A stretch of 64,000 nucleotides of DNA, taken from contig JAOANR010000002.1 in assembly GCA_030278955.1 (NCBI GenBank), forward strand, positions 9,909,982-9,973,981, read 5' to 3'. Numbering within the stretch: position 1 is the stretch's first letter; each line of letters starts with the position of its first letter. Both the position numbers and the translations under genes were made by a program. The DNA comes from Hygrophila difformis (Eukaryota > Streptophyta > Magnoliopsida > Lamiales > Acanthaceae). The notes below the pieces were generated by a model. The model did no database searches. It saw nothing but the letters and a program-made list of their open reading frames with translations, and was not told where the DNA came from. Shown here piece after piece: positions 12,901 through 23,414 of this stretch.

Positions 12901-13290
12901 AAATTCTTATCTTAAGTTTATCTCGACTCAAATGAACTTCATGTTAAAATCTTAAATCCGTCGGTCTCGGTTTCGTCGGCTTTCAATTCGTCGTCTTTTG
13001 ATTCCCGTGTAATAACTTGTATCATTAAATTTCTTTCGACTTCACGGGTTCTTGGAATTAAAATTCTTTTCCTTCATGAATTTAATTCCAATTATTTTGA
13101 CTCAATTCATGGAATGTCTTCGGGCTTCCTTTCCCTCTTTTATTCCATTTTGAATTTAAATCTGTCGGCGTTTCATTTCCGAGCAATAATTTATTGTGAT
13201 AAATTATTTTCTTCTTCTCGGATATATTTCGACATTGATCGGAATAAATTTTTATTCCTTTGGACGTTGATAAAAATCTGGGGTGTTACA
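9920..13290 (-). repeat. Element X 5' LTR (right copy)
   Basis: A copy of 885-4256 lying 9035 bp to the right, apparently identical apart from one missing G. A stem-loop TCAGC...GCTGA (10255-10272) precedes a CTTACAG|AG acceptor-like site on the minus strand. Confidence 0.95.
10538..10789. repeat. 28-bp minisatellite, 9 units, in X right LTR
   Basis: The same nine-unit array as at 1503-1754, with identical unit number and sequence, as expected if both LTRs came from one recent reverse transcription. Confidence 0.97.
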
Positions 13291-13295
13291 GATCC

Positions 13296-14993
13296 AATCT
13301 TTGAGTTCTAAACAAAAGTTGCATATAATCATGTCTAGTATATGCATATGAAATTTCAGAATTTTTGGAGTCCATTTGATATGATAAAAAGTCAAATCCT
13401 TGAAAGGTGTCAAACCTGAATCCTGACAGTTTTTTGTTTCTGTAGAAAACTTGATTTTTGACATGCTTGCTATCATTTTTCCGAAAAACTCAAAACATGA
13501 AAGTTGTTCATTGCGATGTTTTTGAGCTACTGTGAAAATTTCAGATCAATCGCCTAAGAAATGGATTTTTAAACTGAAAAGGCGTAAACTGTGACATCGA
13601 TCGGTTTTAACTTGCGAAATTTTGAAAATTTTAAACAACGATCGAAATCTTGTGATACGATAAAGCTATATTTTTGAAAATCCCGTTACACTAAAGTTGA
13701 AACAATATCGGTTACATAAAATCAGGGGGTGAGTGCTCTGCAGGGTGCCCTCCTAATTGTTCATTTTGTGCCAAAACGGCAATGATTATTACGCGCGAAA
13801 GATCGCCAAAACGGCATCTTATTATTTGGGCCTATCCTCTCGAGTGTATCTGTATGGGTTACTCGAGGCTCGACGGAGCGGTACTGGATATGGCGTATTT
13901 GGTCACAAGAGACCAACGGCCTACCCTCTCGAGTGTATCCGTATGGGTTACTCGAGGCTCGACGGAGTGGTACTGGGTATGGCGTATCGGCTGCGGCCGC
14001 CGGATCACCGGCTAACTTGACATGATACTTATGAAATTGGCTGAGGCCGCCGGATCACCGGCTAACTGTTACTATTGATATTGGCTGCGGCCGCCGGATC
14101 ACCGGCTAACTGTTACTATTGATATTGGCTGCGGCCGCCGGATCACCGGCTAACTGTTACTATTGATATTGGCTGCGGCCGCCGGATCACCGGCTAACTG
14201 ATACTATTGATATTGGCTGCGGCCGCCGGATCACCGGCTAAATGATATATTGTTGAGATGATGGCGTAACGGGAAATATATTAAAAAGCTCAGATTTTAT
14301 GAAATTGGCTGCGGCCGCCGGATTGCCGGCTAAATTAAATATTGTTTTGATGGTGGCGTATCGGTGAGAATTTTAAAAGCTCAAATTTTTATTTACTTAC
14401 TTACGGCATTATTCATGTTTTTAAATCATGTCTTAAATAATTGCCCATGCTTAAGTTTTTAACTATGAAATTAAATGTGTCTTTAAAGTATGCAATTATA
14501 TTCGCATTTTTTTTGAAATAAAATATTTTTATGCATGACAAAAAGTTTTATCTTAATTATTAAAAATCTAACCCCTTTATTGCTATGAAAGGATTGACTT
14601 ACTCAGTATTTTATAATACTGATGAAAACCGTTGTTCATTTTTTTTTCTGTTACAGAGTACGGAGCATGATCACTCATTGGGGGATCATTTTGGGCACTT
14701 AATTATTTATTTTACGTAATTTGCATGAACGGGTCTGTTTAACCCGTGGTTTGGCCATGTCGGCCCTATATTTTAAATTCCGCTGCATACACTTTACTTC
14801 CGCTGCGTACTTTATATTCTCGCTGCAACTCTGATATAGTATTTTTAAATTATCTATGAATGGGCTACCTGAATATTTTAAATTCTGAAAAACCATAGCC
14901 TTGCATCTCTCTAGTGAGCTCGGAGAAACCGTGTCTTGCTAGGGAGGTGTGGCGGTGGCATCCCGGCCTGGGTTACCAAATCCGGGGTGTACC
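13296..14993 (+). repeat. Element A 5' LTR, second part
   Basis: Continues the LTR from 884 after X and its TSD. It contains a duplicated block of about 90 bp (about 13835-13985) and a 44-bp minisatellite. A stem-loop TCAGTATT-TTAT-AATACTGA (14603-14622) is followed by a pyrimidine tract and GTTACAG|AGTACG (about 14651), resembling a splice acceptor. The 3' end reads GGGGTGTACCA, a mutated form of GGGGTGTTACA. Confidence 0.9.
14041..14239. repeat. 44-bp minisatellite, about 5 units, in A 5' LTR
   Basis: Units contain GCGGCCGCCGGATCACCGGC, in which GCCGG-ATCA-CCGGC is a hairpin and GCGGCCGC a palindrome. Single diverged units lie at about 13989 and 14310. A's 3' LTR has a matching array at about 36541-36742. 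Confidence 0.93.
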
Positions 14994-15640
14994 AAGTTGG
15001 TATCAGAGCCCGGAATATTTTAAAGCTATTTATTTTAAAGAAAATATCTGATACCAAAGTGGTATCAGAGCCCGGATTATTTTGAAGCTATTATATTTTA
15101 AAGAGCCCAATTATTATTTTGAAGTTAAAGCCCAAATTTTTAGCCCAAAATTTTTTTTTGAAGCCCAAGAAATTATTTTGGCCCAATAGCCTTGTTTTTA
15201 TTTAAAGCCCAAATAATTTATTTCTTTCGGCCCAATATAGTGGCCCAAACCTTTTATCCTTATTTTAACCTATCCATGGAATAAATTTATTTTTAAAACC
15301 CATGGATAAATAAATGCATGCATAAAATATTTTTTTATTGGGGGGACACATATGCATATGCATACATAAATATTTACACTAACCCTTTTTATGTGAATTA
15401 TCGGTAATAAGAAACACTCCTACCTTAGAACTTGACATGATCTTGACTTAGGAGCGCCAACTTAAGACTAACTTTGCCTTAGTCCTAGATCTTGATCACT
15501 TAGAAACTCATCTTCGCGTGCTTCTAGAATGACACCTAGAAGAATACTGAGGAAGGATCATATGCGATGATACCCGAACATGGTTGTGAATAATACATAG
15601 GCAGTTATGGGGACATAACTGTAATCTTAAGGGGGGAGGA
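14994..15640 (+). other. Element A interior: primer sites and PPT only
   Basis: Two primer sites TGGTATCAGAGCCCGG (14998 and 15060), a cluster of AGCCCA/GGCCCA motifs (about 15108-15250), the inverted repeat TATCCATGG...CCATGGATA (15271-15308) and palindromic ATGCATGCAT / CATATGCATATG tracts. After that there is about 230 bp without a gene, then the PPT1 hairpin CAGTTATG-GGGA-CATAACTG (15602-15621) and PPT1 (15627-15640). The same interior, reversed, occurs in Y (31395-32011), so A and Y belong to one ORF-less family. Confidence 0.85.
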
Positions 15641-17203
15641 TGTAATACCCCGTAAGAATGCATAAGCATTTATTTCGAAACTCGAATATTTTGTATCCCA
15701 AATAAATTCTTTCTGAACTACGTAATGACTTGATCCCTTCACAGGGTACGTAGGCAACTCGGAAATTTCAATTCTGGGTTCAGTCAAACAATAATCAAAC
15801 AACAAACAATCAACAATCGTACAATAATTCAATAGCCCAATATCGCAAAATAATATAGTAAACAAAAGGACCCTAACCACAACTTCGAGGACGAAGATGC
15901 CGAAATATATCCGAGAAGAAGAAAATAATTTATCATAATAAATTATTACTCGGAAATGAAACGCCGATAGATTTAAATTCAAAATGGAATAAAAGAGGGA
16001 AAGGAAGCCCGAAGACATTCCATGAATTGAGTCAAAATAATTGGAATTAAATTCATGAAGGAAAAGAATTTTTAATTCCAAGAACCCGTGAAGATGGAAA
16101 TAATTTAACTAGATAAATTATTACACGGGAGTCAAAAGACGACGAATTAGAAGCCGACGAATCCAAAACCGACGGACTTAAGATTTCAAACACGAAATCA
16201 ATTTAAGTCAAAAAAAGATTTAAGATAGGAATCATAATCCGAAAACGACCCGAAAAGTCGAGCCTGAAAACGTAAGAGAATAGAAGTCCGAAAGAGAGGA
16301 GAAAAGGCCCGACGGATCGCACGACCCGGCCCAGGCCGCAGCCCAGGCCGGAGCCGCGCGGTCTCCGCGCGGTCTGGAGCCAAACCGCGCCGACACCGCG
16401 GGGTGAGACAGGACAGCCTGCCTTGTCGCGATTTGGCGACTTTCTTGCCATATTCCTTGGCCCCAACGCGGGAATCTTGCTTGATCACGGGGGAGGCATA
16501 TTTTGGACGTCATTAGGTGTCCCTAACACCTCATTTCAGTCATCAACACCCCAAAGTTTCATCCAAAACTCTCCCAAGACACTCCCAAAGCCAAACACCT
16601 TCCGGCGAACTTCCGGCGAACTTTCCGGCAACCAAATCCTACCAAGATAGTGTGGAGATCAAGGATTTGCAGACATTGGATTGTTGGTAAGGTGTCAATC
16701 AAGTTTCCTTATTGCTCTAAGATCATAATCAACCTTCTAACTTACGGATCTTTACTTGCAAAACACGTTCGTAGCCAAAGGAGAAGAAGAACGTGTTGCG
16801 TAGATCCGTTCGTGGCGATTTTGGACAAATCGATCAACCTTAGAACGTTCAAGAACTCACTTACTGTAAGTTAATAACTTCCATATCAATATGGGTGGTT
16901 TAAAGACATCCGAAACATTGGATCTTAAACGAAACGTTGAAATCAAACCTAAAAACCCCAATCTACGTATTTTCTGAAATCCGAGCAAAACTCTTACTTC
17001 GAGCGTTCAAAACTGAAAACTCAAAACTAAGATTTTGATCCTAAGATCTTAAGCTATATTGTGTAAAAATTTCAGAATTTTTCATCAAGTTTTGATACCC
17101 CAAATCAAGTCGGACATATTCTGCGTTTTTAAGAATCTTCAAAAGTTGACAGATTTCATAACCGAACTTGATGAGCTTATTTCTATCATTTCTAGTCCGA
17201 ACC
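15641..17203 (+). repeat. Element A 3' LTR, first part
   Basis: Starts TGTAATACCCCGTAAG right after PPT1, so it belongs to the PPT1-bounded LTR type. About 250 bp in, the PPT2 hairpin is cut short at about 15897: PPT2 and the second LTR head are deleted. From about 16512 it repeats the window's first bases. It ends at the Y insertion, with left TSD GAACC (17199-17203). Confidence 0.88.
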
Positions 17204-18919
17204 TGTAACACCCCGGTTTTGGTAACCCAGGCCGGGATGCCACCGCCACACCTCCCTAGCAAGACACGGTTTCTCCGAGCTCACTAAAGAGATGCAAGGC
17301 TATGGTTTTTCAGAATTTAAAATATTCAAACAGCCCATTCATAGATATTTTAAAAATAATACATCAAAGTTGCAGCGGAAATTTTAATTTGTGCAGCGGA
17401 AATAATGTATAAGGGCCGACATGGCCAAAACACGGGTTAAACAGGCCCGTTCATGCAAGTCGTAATTAATGCAGGGATTTAAAATAAAGATTTCCCCTAA
17501 TGTTCCCATGTATGCATATGACGATGCATAATCTTCATACTCTGTAAGAAAAAGGAGATAAATGGTTTGGGTCAGCAAAAACGCGCTGAGTAAGTTAACA
17601 CATAGCATGGGTTAGGGGTTTCAAAGCCTTTAATTAAATTAAATAAAGAGATGTTTTGAGCATTTAAAAATGGCATGATTTAAAATAAAGATTTCCACGT
17701 GATCATAATTCAACTTACATAGTAAAATGATTTGTACGGCATAGTTAAGATAAGACTTTTTGTCATGCATAAAGACATTTTATTTTTTTTAAAAAAAATG
17801 CGAATATAATTGCATACTTTAAAGACACATTTAATTTCATAATTGAAACTTAAGCATGGGCAATTATTTAGGACATGATTTAAAAACATGAATAATGCCG
17901 TAAGTAAATAAATAAAGATTTGAGCTTTTAAAAATTCTCCCCGATACGTCACCATCTCAACAATATTTAATTTAGCCGGCAATCCGGCGGCCGCAGCCAA
18001 TTTCATAAAAATCTGAGCTTTTAATATATTTCCCGTTACGCCATCATCTCAACAATATATCATTTAGCCGGTGATCCGGCGGCCGCAGCCAATATCAATA
18101 GTAACAGTTAGCCGGTGATCCGGCGGCCGCAGCCAATAGTAACAGTTAGCCGGTGATCCGGCGGCCTCAGCCAATTTCATAAGTAACATGTCATTTTAGC
18201 CGGTGATCCGGCGGCCGCAGCCGATACGCCATACCCAGTACCACTCCGTCGAGCCTCGAGTAACCCATACGGATACACTCGAGAGGGTAGGCCGTTGGTC
18301 TCTTGTGACCAAATACGCCATATCCAGTACCGCTCCGTCGAGCCTCGAGTAACCCATACGGATACACCCGAGAGAATAGGCCCAAAATATAAGATGCCGT
18401 TTTGGCGATCTTTCGCGCGTAATATCATTGCCGTTTTGGCACAAAATGCACAATTAGGAGGGCACCCTGCAGAGCACTCACCCCCTGATTTTATGTAACC
18501 GATATTGTTTCAACTTTAGTGTAACGGGATTTTCAAAAATATAGCTTTATCGTATCACAAGATTTCGATCGTTGTTTAAAAATTTCAAAATTTCACAAGT
18601 TGAAACCGATCGATGTCACAGTTTACGCCTTTTCAGTTTAAAAATCCATTTCTTAGGCGATTGATCTGAAATTTTCACAGTAGCTCAAAAACATCCCAAT
18701 GAACAACTTTCATGTTTTGAGTTTTTCGGAAAAACGATGGCAAGCATGTCAAAAATCAAGTTTTCTACACAAATGGTATGCTGCCAGGATTCAGGTTTGA
18801 CACCTCTCAAAGATTTGACTTTTTGACATATCAAATGGACTTCAAAAATTCTGAAATTTTACAGACACGTACTAGACTTGATTTCCAACAACTTTTGTTT
18901 AGATCATGAAGATTGGTTC
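17204..18919 (-). repeat. Element Y 3' LTR, first part
   Basis: Starts TGTAACACCCCGG. It includes the 38-bp minisatellite at about 18062-18180 and the duplicated block at about 18220-18375. It ends at the B insertion, with left TSD GGTTC (18915-18919). Confidence 0.9.
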
Positions 18920-21900
18920 TGTAATACCCCGAATTTTTATCAATGTCCGAAGGAATAAAAATTTATTCCGATCAATGTCGAAATATATCCGAGAAGAAGA
19001 AAATAATTTATCACAATAAATTATTGCTCGGATATGAAACGCCGATAGATTTAAATTCAAAATGGAATAAAAGAGGGAAAGGAAGCCGAAGGCATTCCAT
19101 GAATTGAGCAAAATAATTGGAGTTAAGTTCAATAAGGAAAAGAATTTTAATTCCAAGAACCCGTGAAGTCGGAAGAAATTTAATGAAACAAGTTATTGCA
19201 CGGGAATCAAAAGACGACGAATTGAAAGCCGACGAAACCGAGACCGACGGACTTAAGATTTTAACATGAAATTCATTTGAGTCGAGATAAACTTAAAATA
19301 AGAATTCATGACCCGAGAATGACCCGAAAAATCAAGCCCGAAACCGTAGGAGGATAGAAGTCCGAAAGAGAGGAGGAAAAGCACGACGGATCGCACGACC
19401 CCGCCCGGACCGAAGTCCAGGCGAGAGTGGCGCGCACCCGGCGCGGGGTTTAGCCAAAAAGCGCGCCAACCCCGCGCCATTGCCGCGGCTACGTTTGTCG
19501 CGTTTTGGGTGGCGCGCACCCGGCGCGGTTTTTGGCCGATTCGCGCGCCAACCCCGCGTGGGAGTCCTGACAGCAGCCATTGTCGCGTTTTGGCGACTTT
19601 CTTGCCATATTCCTTGACCCCAACGCGAGAATCTTGCTTGATCACGGGGGAGGCATCTTTTGGACGTCATTAGTTGTCCATAACACTCCATTTTCAGTCA
19701 TCAACACCCCAAGTTCCTCCAAAACTCTCCCAAAAACTCTCCCAAAGCCAAACACCCTTCCGGTGGACTTTCCGACGAGTTTCCGGCAACCAAATCCAAC
19801 CAAGGAAGTGTGTAGATCAAGGATTGCAGGCTTGGGATTGTTGGTAAGATGTTATTCAAGTTTCCTTATGATTTTAAGATCATAAACATCATCTTAACTT
19901 ACGAATCTTCGTATTCAAACACAAATCGAAGCCAAGGGAAGAATAAATCGGGTGGAAGAGATTCGTTCGTGACATCCCGTGGATTCCGGACGACCCCGTG
20001 ACTTCCTAGACATCATCCCCACTGTAAGTTAACCTTACTATGGTTTTGGGTGACTTAAAATGCAACCAAACATAGAGATTTAGAAACTCTAAAAATCTGT
20101 CAACAAGAGAAACCCTCAACGCAGCGCTTTCGTATGAATTTTTCGAACCTCTAAAGCTGCTCAAACAATAAAACTCAAAACATGAAAAGTGTTCCTAAGA
20201 CTTTGGTTTAGCTTCTGTAAAAATCTTAGAATTTTTCATGATGTTTTGAAACCTGAAACCGACCCAAAACCGAAGAGCATTAAATCTGGATCTTAGAACT
20301 TTGGACAGATTTCACTCTCAATCTTTTTAGCCATTTTGACCTTGGATCTAGGCCGATCTAGGATTGGTGTTGAACATAAGAATTGTAGATCTATGAGTCT
20401 TGAATACCTCTGTAAAATTTCATGAATTTTCATCAAGTTTTGATACCCCAAAACGAGTCGGACATATTCTGCGTTTTAAGGAATTTTCAAAGGTTGACAG
20501 TTTTCTTAACCGAGCTTGATGAGCATATTTCCATCATATCTAGTCCGAACCAATCTTCATGATCTAAACAAAAGTTGTTGGAAATCAAGTCTAGTATGTG
20601 TCTGTAAAATTTCAAAATTTTTGAAGTCCATTTGATATGTCAAAAAGTCAAATCTTTGAGAGGTGTCAAACCTGAATCCTGGCAGCATACCATTTGTGTA
20701 GAAAACTTGATTTTTGACATGCTTGCTATCATTTTTCCGAAAAACTCAAAACATGAAAGTTGTTCATTGGGATGTTTTTGAGCTACTGTGAAAATTTCAG
20801 ATCAATCGCCTAAGAAATGGATTTTTGAACTGAAAAGGCGTAAACTGTGACATCGATCGGTTTTAACTTGTGAAATTTTGAAATTTTTAAACAACGATCG
20901 AAATCTTGTGATACGATAAAGCTATATTTTTGAAAATCCCGTTACACTAAAGTTGAAATAATATCGGTTACATAAAATTAGGGGGTGAGTGCTCTGCAGG
21001 GTGCCCTCCTAATTGTTCATATTGTGCCAAAACGGCAATGATTATTACGCGCGAAAGATCGCCAAAACGGCATCTTATATTTTTGGGCCTATCCTCTCGG
21101 GTGTATCCGTATGGGTTACTCGAGGCTCGACGGAGCGGTACTGGATATGGCGTATTTGGTCACAAGAGACCAACTGCCTACCCTCTCGAGTGTATCCGTA
21201 TGGGTTACTCGAGGCTCGACGGAGTGGTACTGGGTATGGCGTATCGGCTGCGGCCGCCGGATCACCGGCTAAGATGACATGCTACTTATGAAATTGGCTG
21301 AGGCCGCCGGATCACCGGCTAACTGTTACTATTGGCTGCGGCCGCCGGATCACCGGCTATCTGTTACTATTGGCTGCGGCCGCCGGATCACCGGCTAACT
21401 GTTACTATCGATATTGGCTGCGGCCGCCGGATCACCGGCTATCTATTGTTGAGATGATGGCGTAACGGGAAATATATTAAAAAGCTCAGATTTTATGAAA
21501 TTGGCTGCGGCCGCCGGATTGCCGGCTAAATCAAATATTGTTGAGATGGTGACGTATCGGGGAGAATTTTTAAAAGCTCAAATCTTTATTTATTTACTTA
21601 CGGCATTATTCGTGTTTTTAAATCATGCCATCTATTTATTATTGGATGTTAAACTTAAATTGCGTTTTACCTACAAACATCTTTTTATTAAATATAATTA
21701 AAGGCTTTGAAACCCCTAACCCATGCTATGTGTTAACTTACTCAGCGCGTTTTTGCTGACCCAAACCATATATCTCCTTTTTCTTACAGAGTACGAAGAA
21801 TATGCATCGTCATATGCATACATGGGAACTTTAGGGGAAAACTTTATTTTAAATCCCTGCATTTAATTACGACTTGCATGAACGGGAATGTTTAACCCGT

Positions 21901-22116
21901 GTTTTGGCCATGTCGGCCCTTATACTTTATTTCCGCTGCACAAATTAAAATTTCCGCTGCAACTCTGATGTATTATTCATAATGGGCTGTTTGAATGTTT
22001 TAAATTCTGAAAAACCATAGCCTTGCATCTCTTTAGTGAGCTCGGAGAAACCGTGTCTTGCTAGGGAGGTGTGGCGGTGGCATCCCGGCCTGGGTTACCA
22101 AAACCGGGGTGTTACA
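18920..22116 (+). repeat. Element B 5' LTR
   Basis: TGTAATACCCCGAA...GGGGTGTTACA. It contains a GC-rich block (about 19420-19570), donor-like TTG|GTAAGATG (about 19850), a free copy of the target motif TCTAGTCCGAACC (about 20540), GCCGGATCACCGGC repeats (about 21250-21440), the stem-loop TCAGC...GCTGA (21742-21759) and acceptor-like CTTACAG|AGTACG (about 21788). No gene is seen. Confidence 0.96.
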
Positions 22117-22797
22117 GAGTGGTATCAGAGCCCAGACTATTTTAAAGCTAATTATTTTAAAGAAAATATCTGATACCAAAGTTGGTATCAGAGCCCAGAC
22201 TATTTTAAAGCTATTATTTTATATAACCCGAAATATTTTAAAACTACTATTTTAAAGAGCCCGGAATATTTTTACTATTATTTTAAGTATTATTATTTTT
22301 AAAGTTATTATTTCTAAACTAGTAATATATTTTAAAGAGCCCAATTATTGTTTTGAAGTTAAAGCCCAAAATTTTTTTTAGAAGCCCAAGAAATTATTTT
22401 TAGTCCAATACCTGTATTTTTAAATTAAGCCCAAATGTTTATTATTTTGAGCCCAAAAATTTTATTTACTCAGTGTAATATTTTAAACCCAAGGGTTAAT
22501 TATTTTTGGCTCAATATCTAAATATCATGATAAGCCCAACTATTTTGGCCCAATAACCTTGTTTTATTTAAAGCCCAAATAATTTATTTCTTTCGGCCCA
22601 ATATAGCGGCTCAAACCTTTTATCCTTATTTTAGTCTATCCATGGAATAAATTTACTTTTAAAACCCATGGATAAATAAATGTACGCATAAAATTTTTTT
22701 TTCAGGGGGGATCATCACTACATGTGCATATTGCATTTCTATACCTTAGAGAACCTAGAAGCGTTATGTTGTAACCTAGATCTTTTTCCTGCGCTAG
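22117..22797 (+). other. Element B leader with duplicated primer site
   Basis: The primer site TGGTATCAGAGC is at 22120-22131, with a second perfect copy at 22183-22194. The second copy lies in an inverted repeat (22169-22192) of 11-bp arms with a 2-nt loop. Next comes a cluster of GCCCAA motifs (22340-22600) and the inverted repeat TATCCATGG...CCATGGATA (22637-22674). No ORF precedes the ATG at 22798. Confidence 0.82.
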
Positions 22798-23109
22798 ATG
22801 GCTAACCAAGACATGATGAACTTAATGATCAAAATGATGAACGCTCACTTTGATTCCCAACAAACCATACAACAAATGGAACATCGTATGGCCCAATTGG
22901 AGGCAAATCTGCACCATATGGGAAACTTAAGAGAGGCGGACCACCACCGCATAAACCAGCTCGAAGACCAAATCCAAACCCTTACTACACAAAATCTATG
23001 TTTAAAGGAGCTTGTTGAAGCTCATGGGGATGACTTGAACCACATTTTCGATGACCTACTACCGTCAAGTCCAGTGGAGGATCCCACCACTGTGCCGGAG
23101 GACGCCTAG
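22798..23109 (+). CDS. Small coiled-coil protein of element B
   Basis: Intact 103-codon ORF, the first after the leader, where gag would normally lie. The N-terminus is Met-rich. Residues of about 15-75 show heptad-like spacing of hydrophobics among Gln, Glu, His and Arg (MEHRMAQLEANL, RINQLEDQIQTL), typical of a coiled coil. The tail is acidic and Pro-rich. There is no zinc knuckle and no signal peptide. It aligns by eye with residues 1-110 of the 175-residue ORF at 48332 and with the decayed ORF at 8931-9223, so it is a family trait. It may be a gag N-terminal remnant or a new self-associating protein. The function is unknown. Confidence 0.7.
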   Translation: MANQDMMNLMIKMMNAHFDSQQTIQQMEHRMAQLEANLHHMGNLREADHHRINQLEDQIQTLTTQNLCLKELVEAHGDDLNHIFDDLLPSSPVEDPTTVPEDA

Positions 23110-23414
23110 AAACGATAGGAGGATCCTATTTTGGTATATCCTATCACTTGTACTAAAAAAATTCCTTTTAAGGAAATAAAATGCAAGATTTATCTATTTA
23201 GATAAATTTAAATCCGAAATTATAAAAACATAAAAACACACGATGCATCAAACTATGCAGTACAAACAGAGACATGCACGGAATCGGAGTAACGTCACAG
23301 TACTACATCTTAAGAGAAATACCAAACCAAGTCTAACTGAAAACGCAAATGGGAAATACTAAACCAACCGCTGCTAACACGAGTCTAGATAAAACATAAA
23401 CGGGAAACATAAAG
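23110..23414. other. Spacer between convergent ORFs of B
   Basis: About 300 bp of AT-rich sequence between the sense ORF stop and the stop of the antisense ORF. No ORF or repeat was recognised. It presumably holds the 3' ends of two converging transcripts. Confidence 0.5.

Larger units (their letters stand above)
885..13290 (-). mobile_element. Element X: complete, very young, capsid-less gag-type LTR retrotransposon
   Basis: Minus-oriented complete element flanked by GATCC on both sides (880-884, 13291-13295). The uninterrupted site is visible at about 35784-35810. The LTRs are 885-4256 (3372 bp) and 9920-13290 (3371 bp). In the stretches I compared the only difference is one G missing from a G run (about 3558 versus 12594). 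The interior holds, in element order, a tRNA-iMet primer site, a leader, a decayed coiled-coil ORF, a four-zinc-knuckle ORF split by solo LTR W, and a double PPT. There is no protease, RT, RNase H or integrase, so it is non-autonomous. Confidence 0.95.

Noticed and set aside
885..13290. TGTAACACCCC...GGGGTGTTACA read as terminal inverted repeats of a DNA transposon
   Set aside because: These are the short inverted ends of LTRs. Internal primer sites, PPTs, paired LTRs and 5-bp TSDs fit retrotransposons.
13989..14239. Repeated NotI sites (GCGGCCGC) as cloning-vector contamination
   Set aside because: They are part of an LTR minisatellite found in several elements and flanked by normal LTR sequence.
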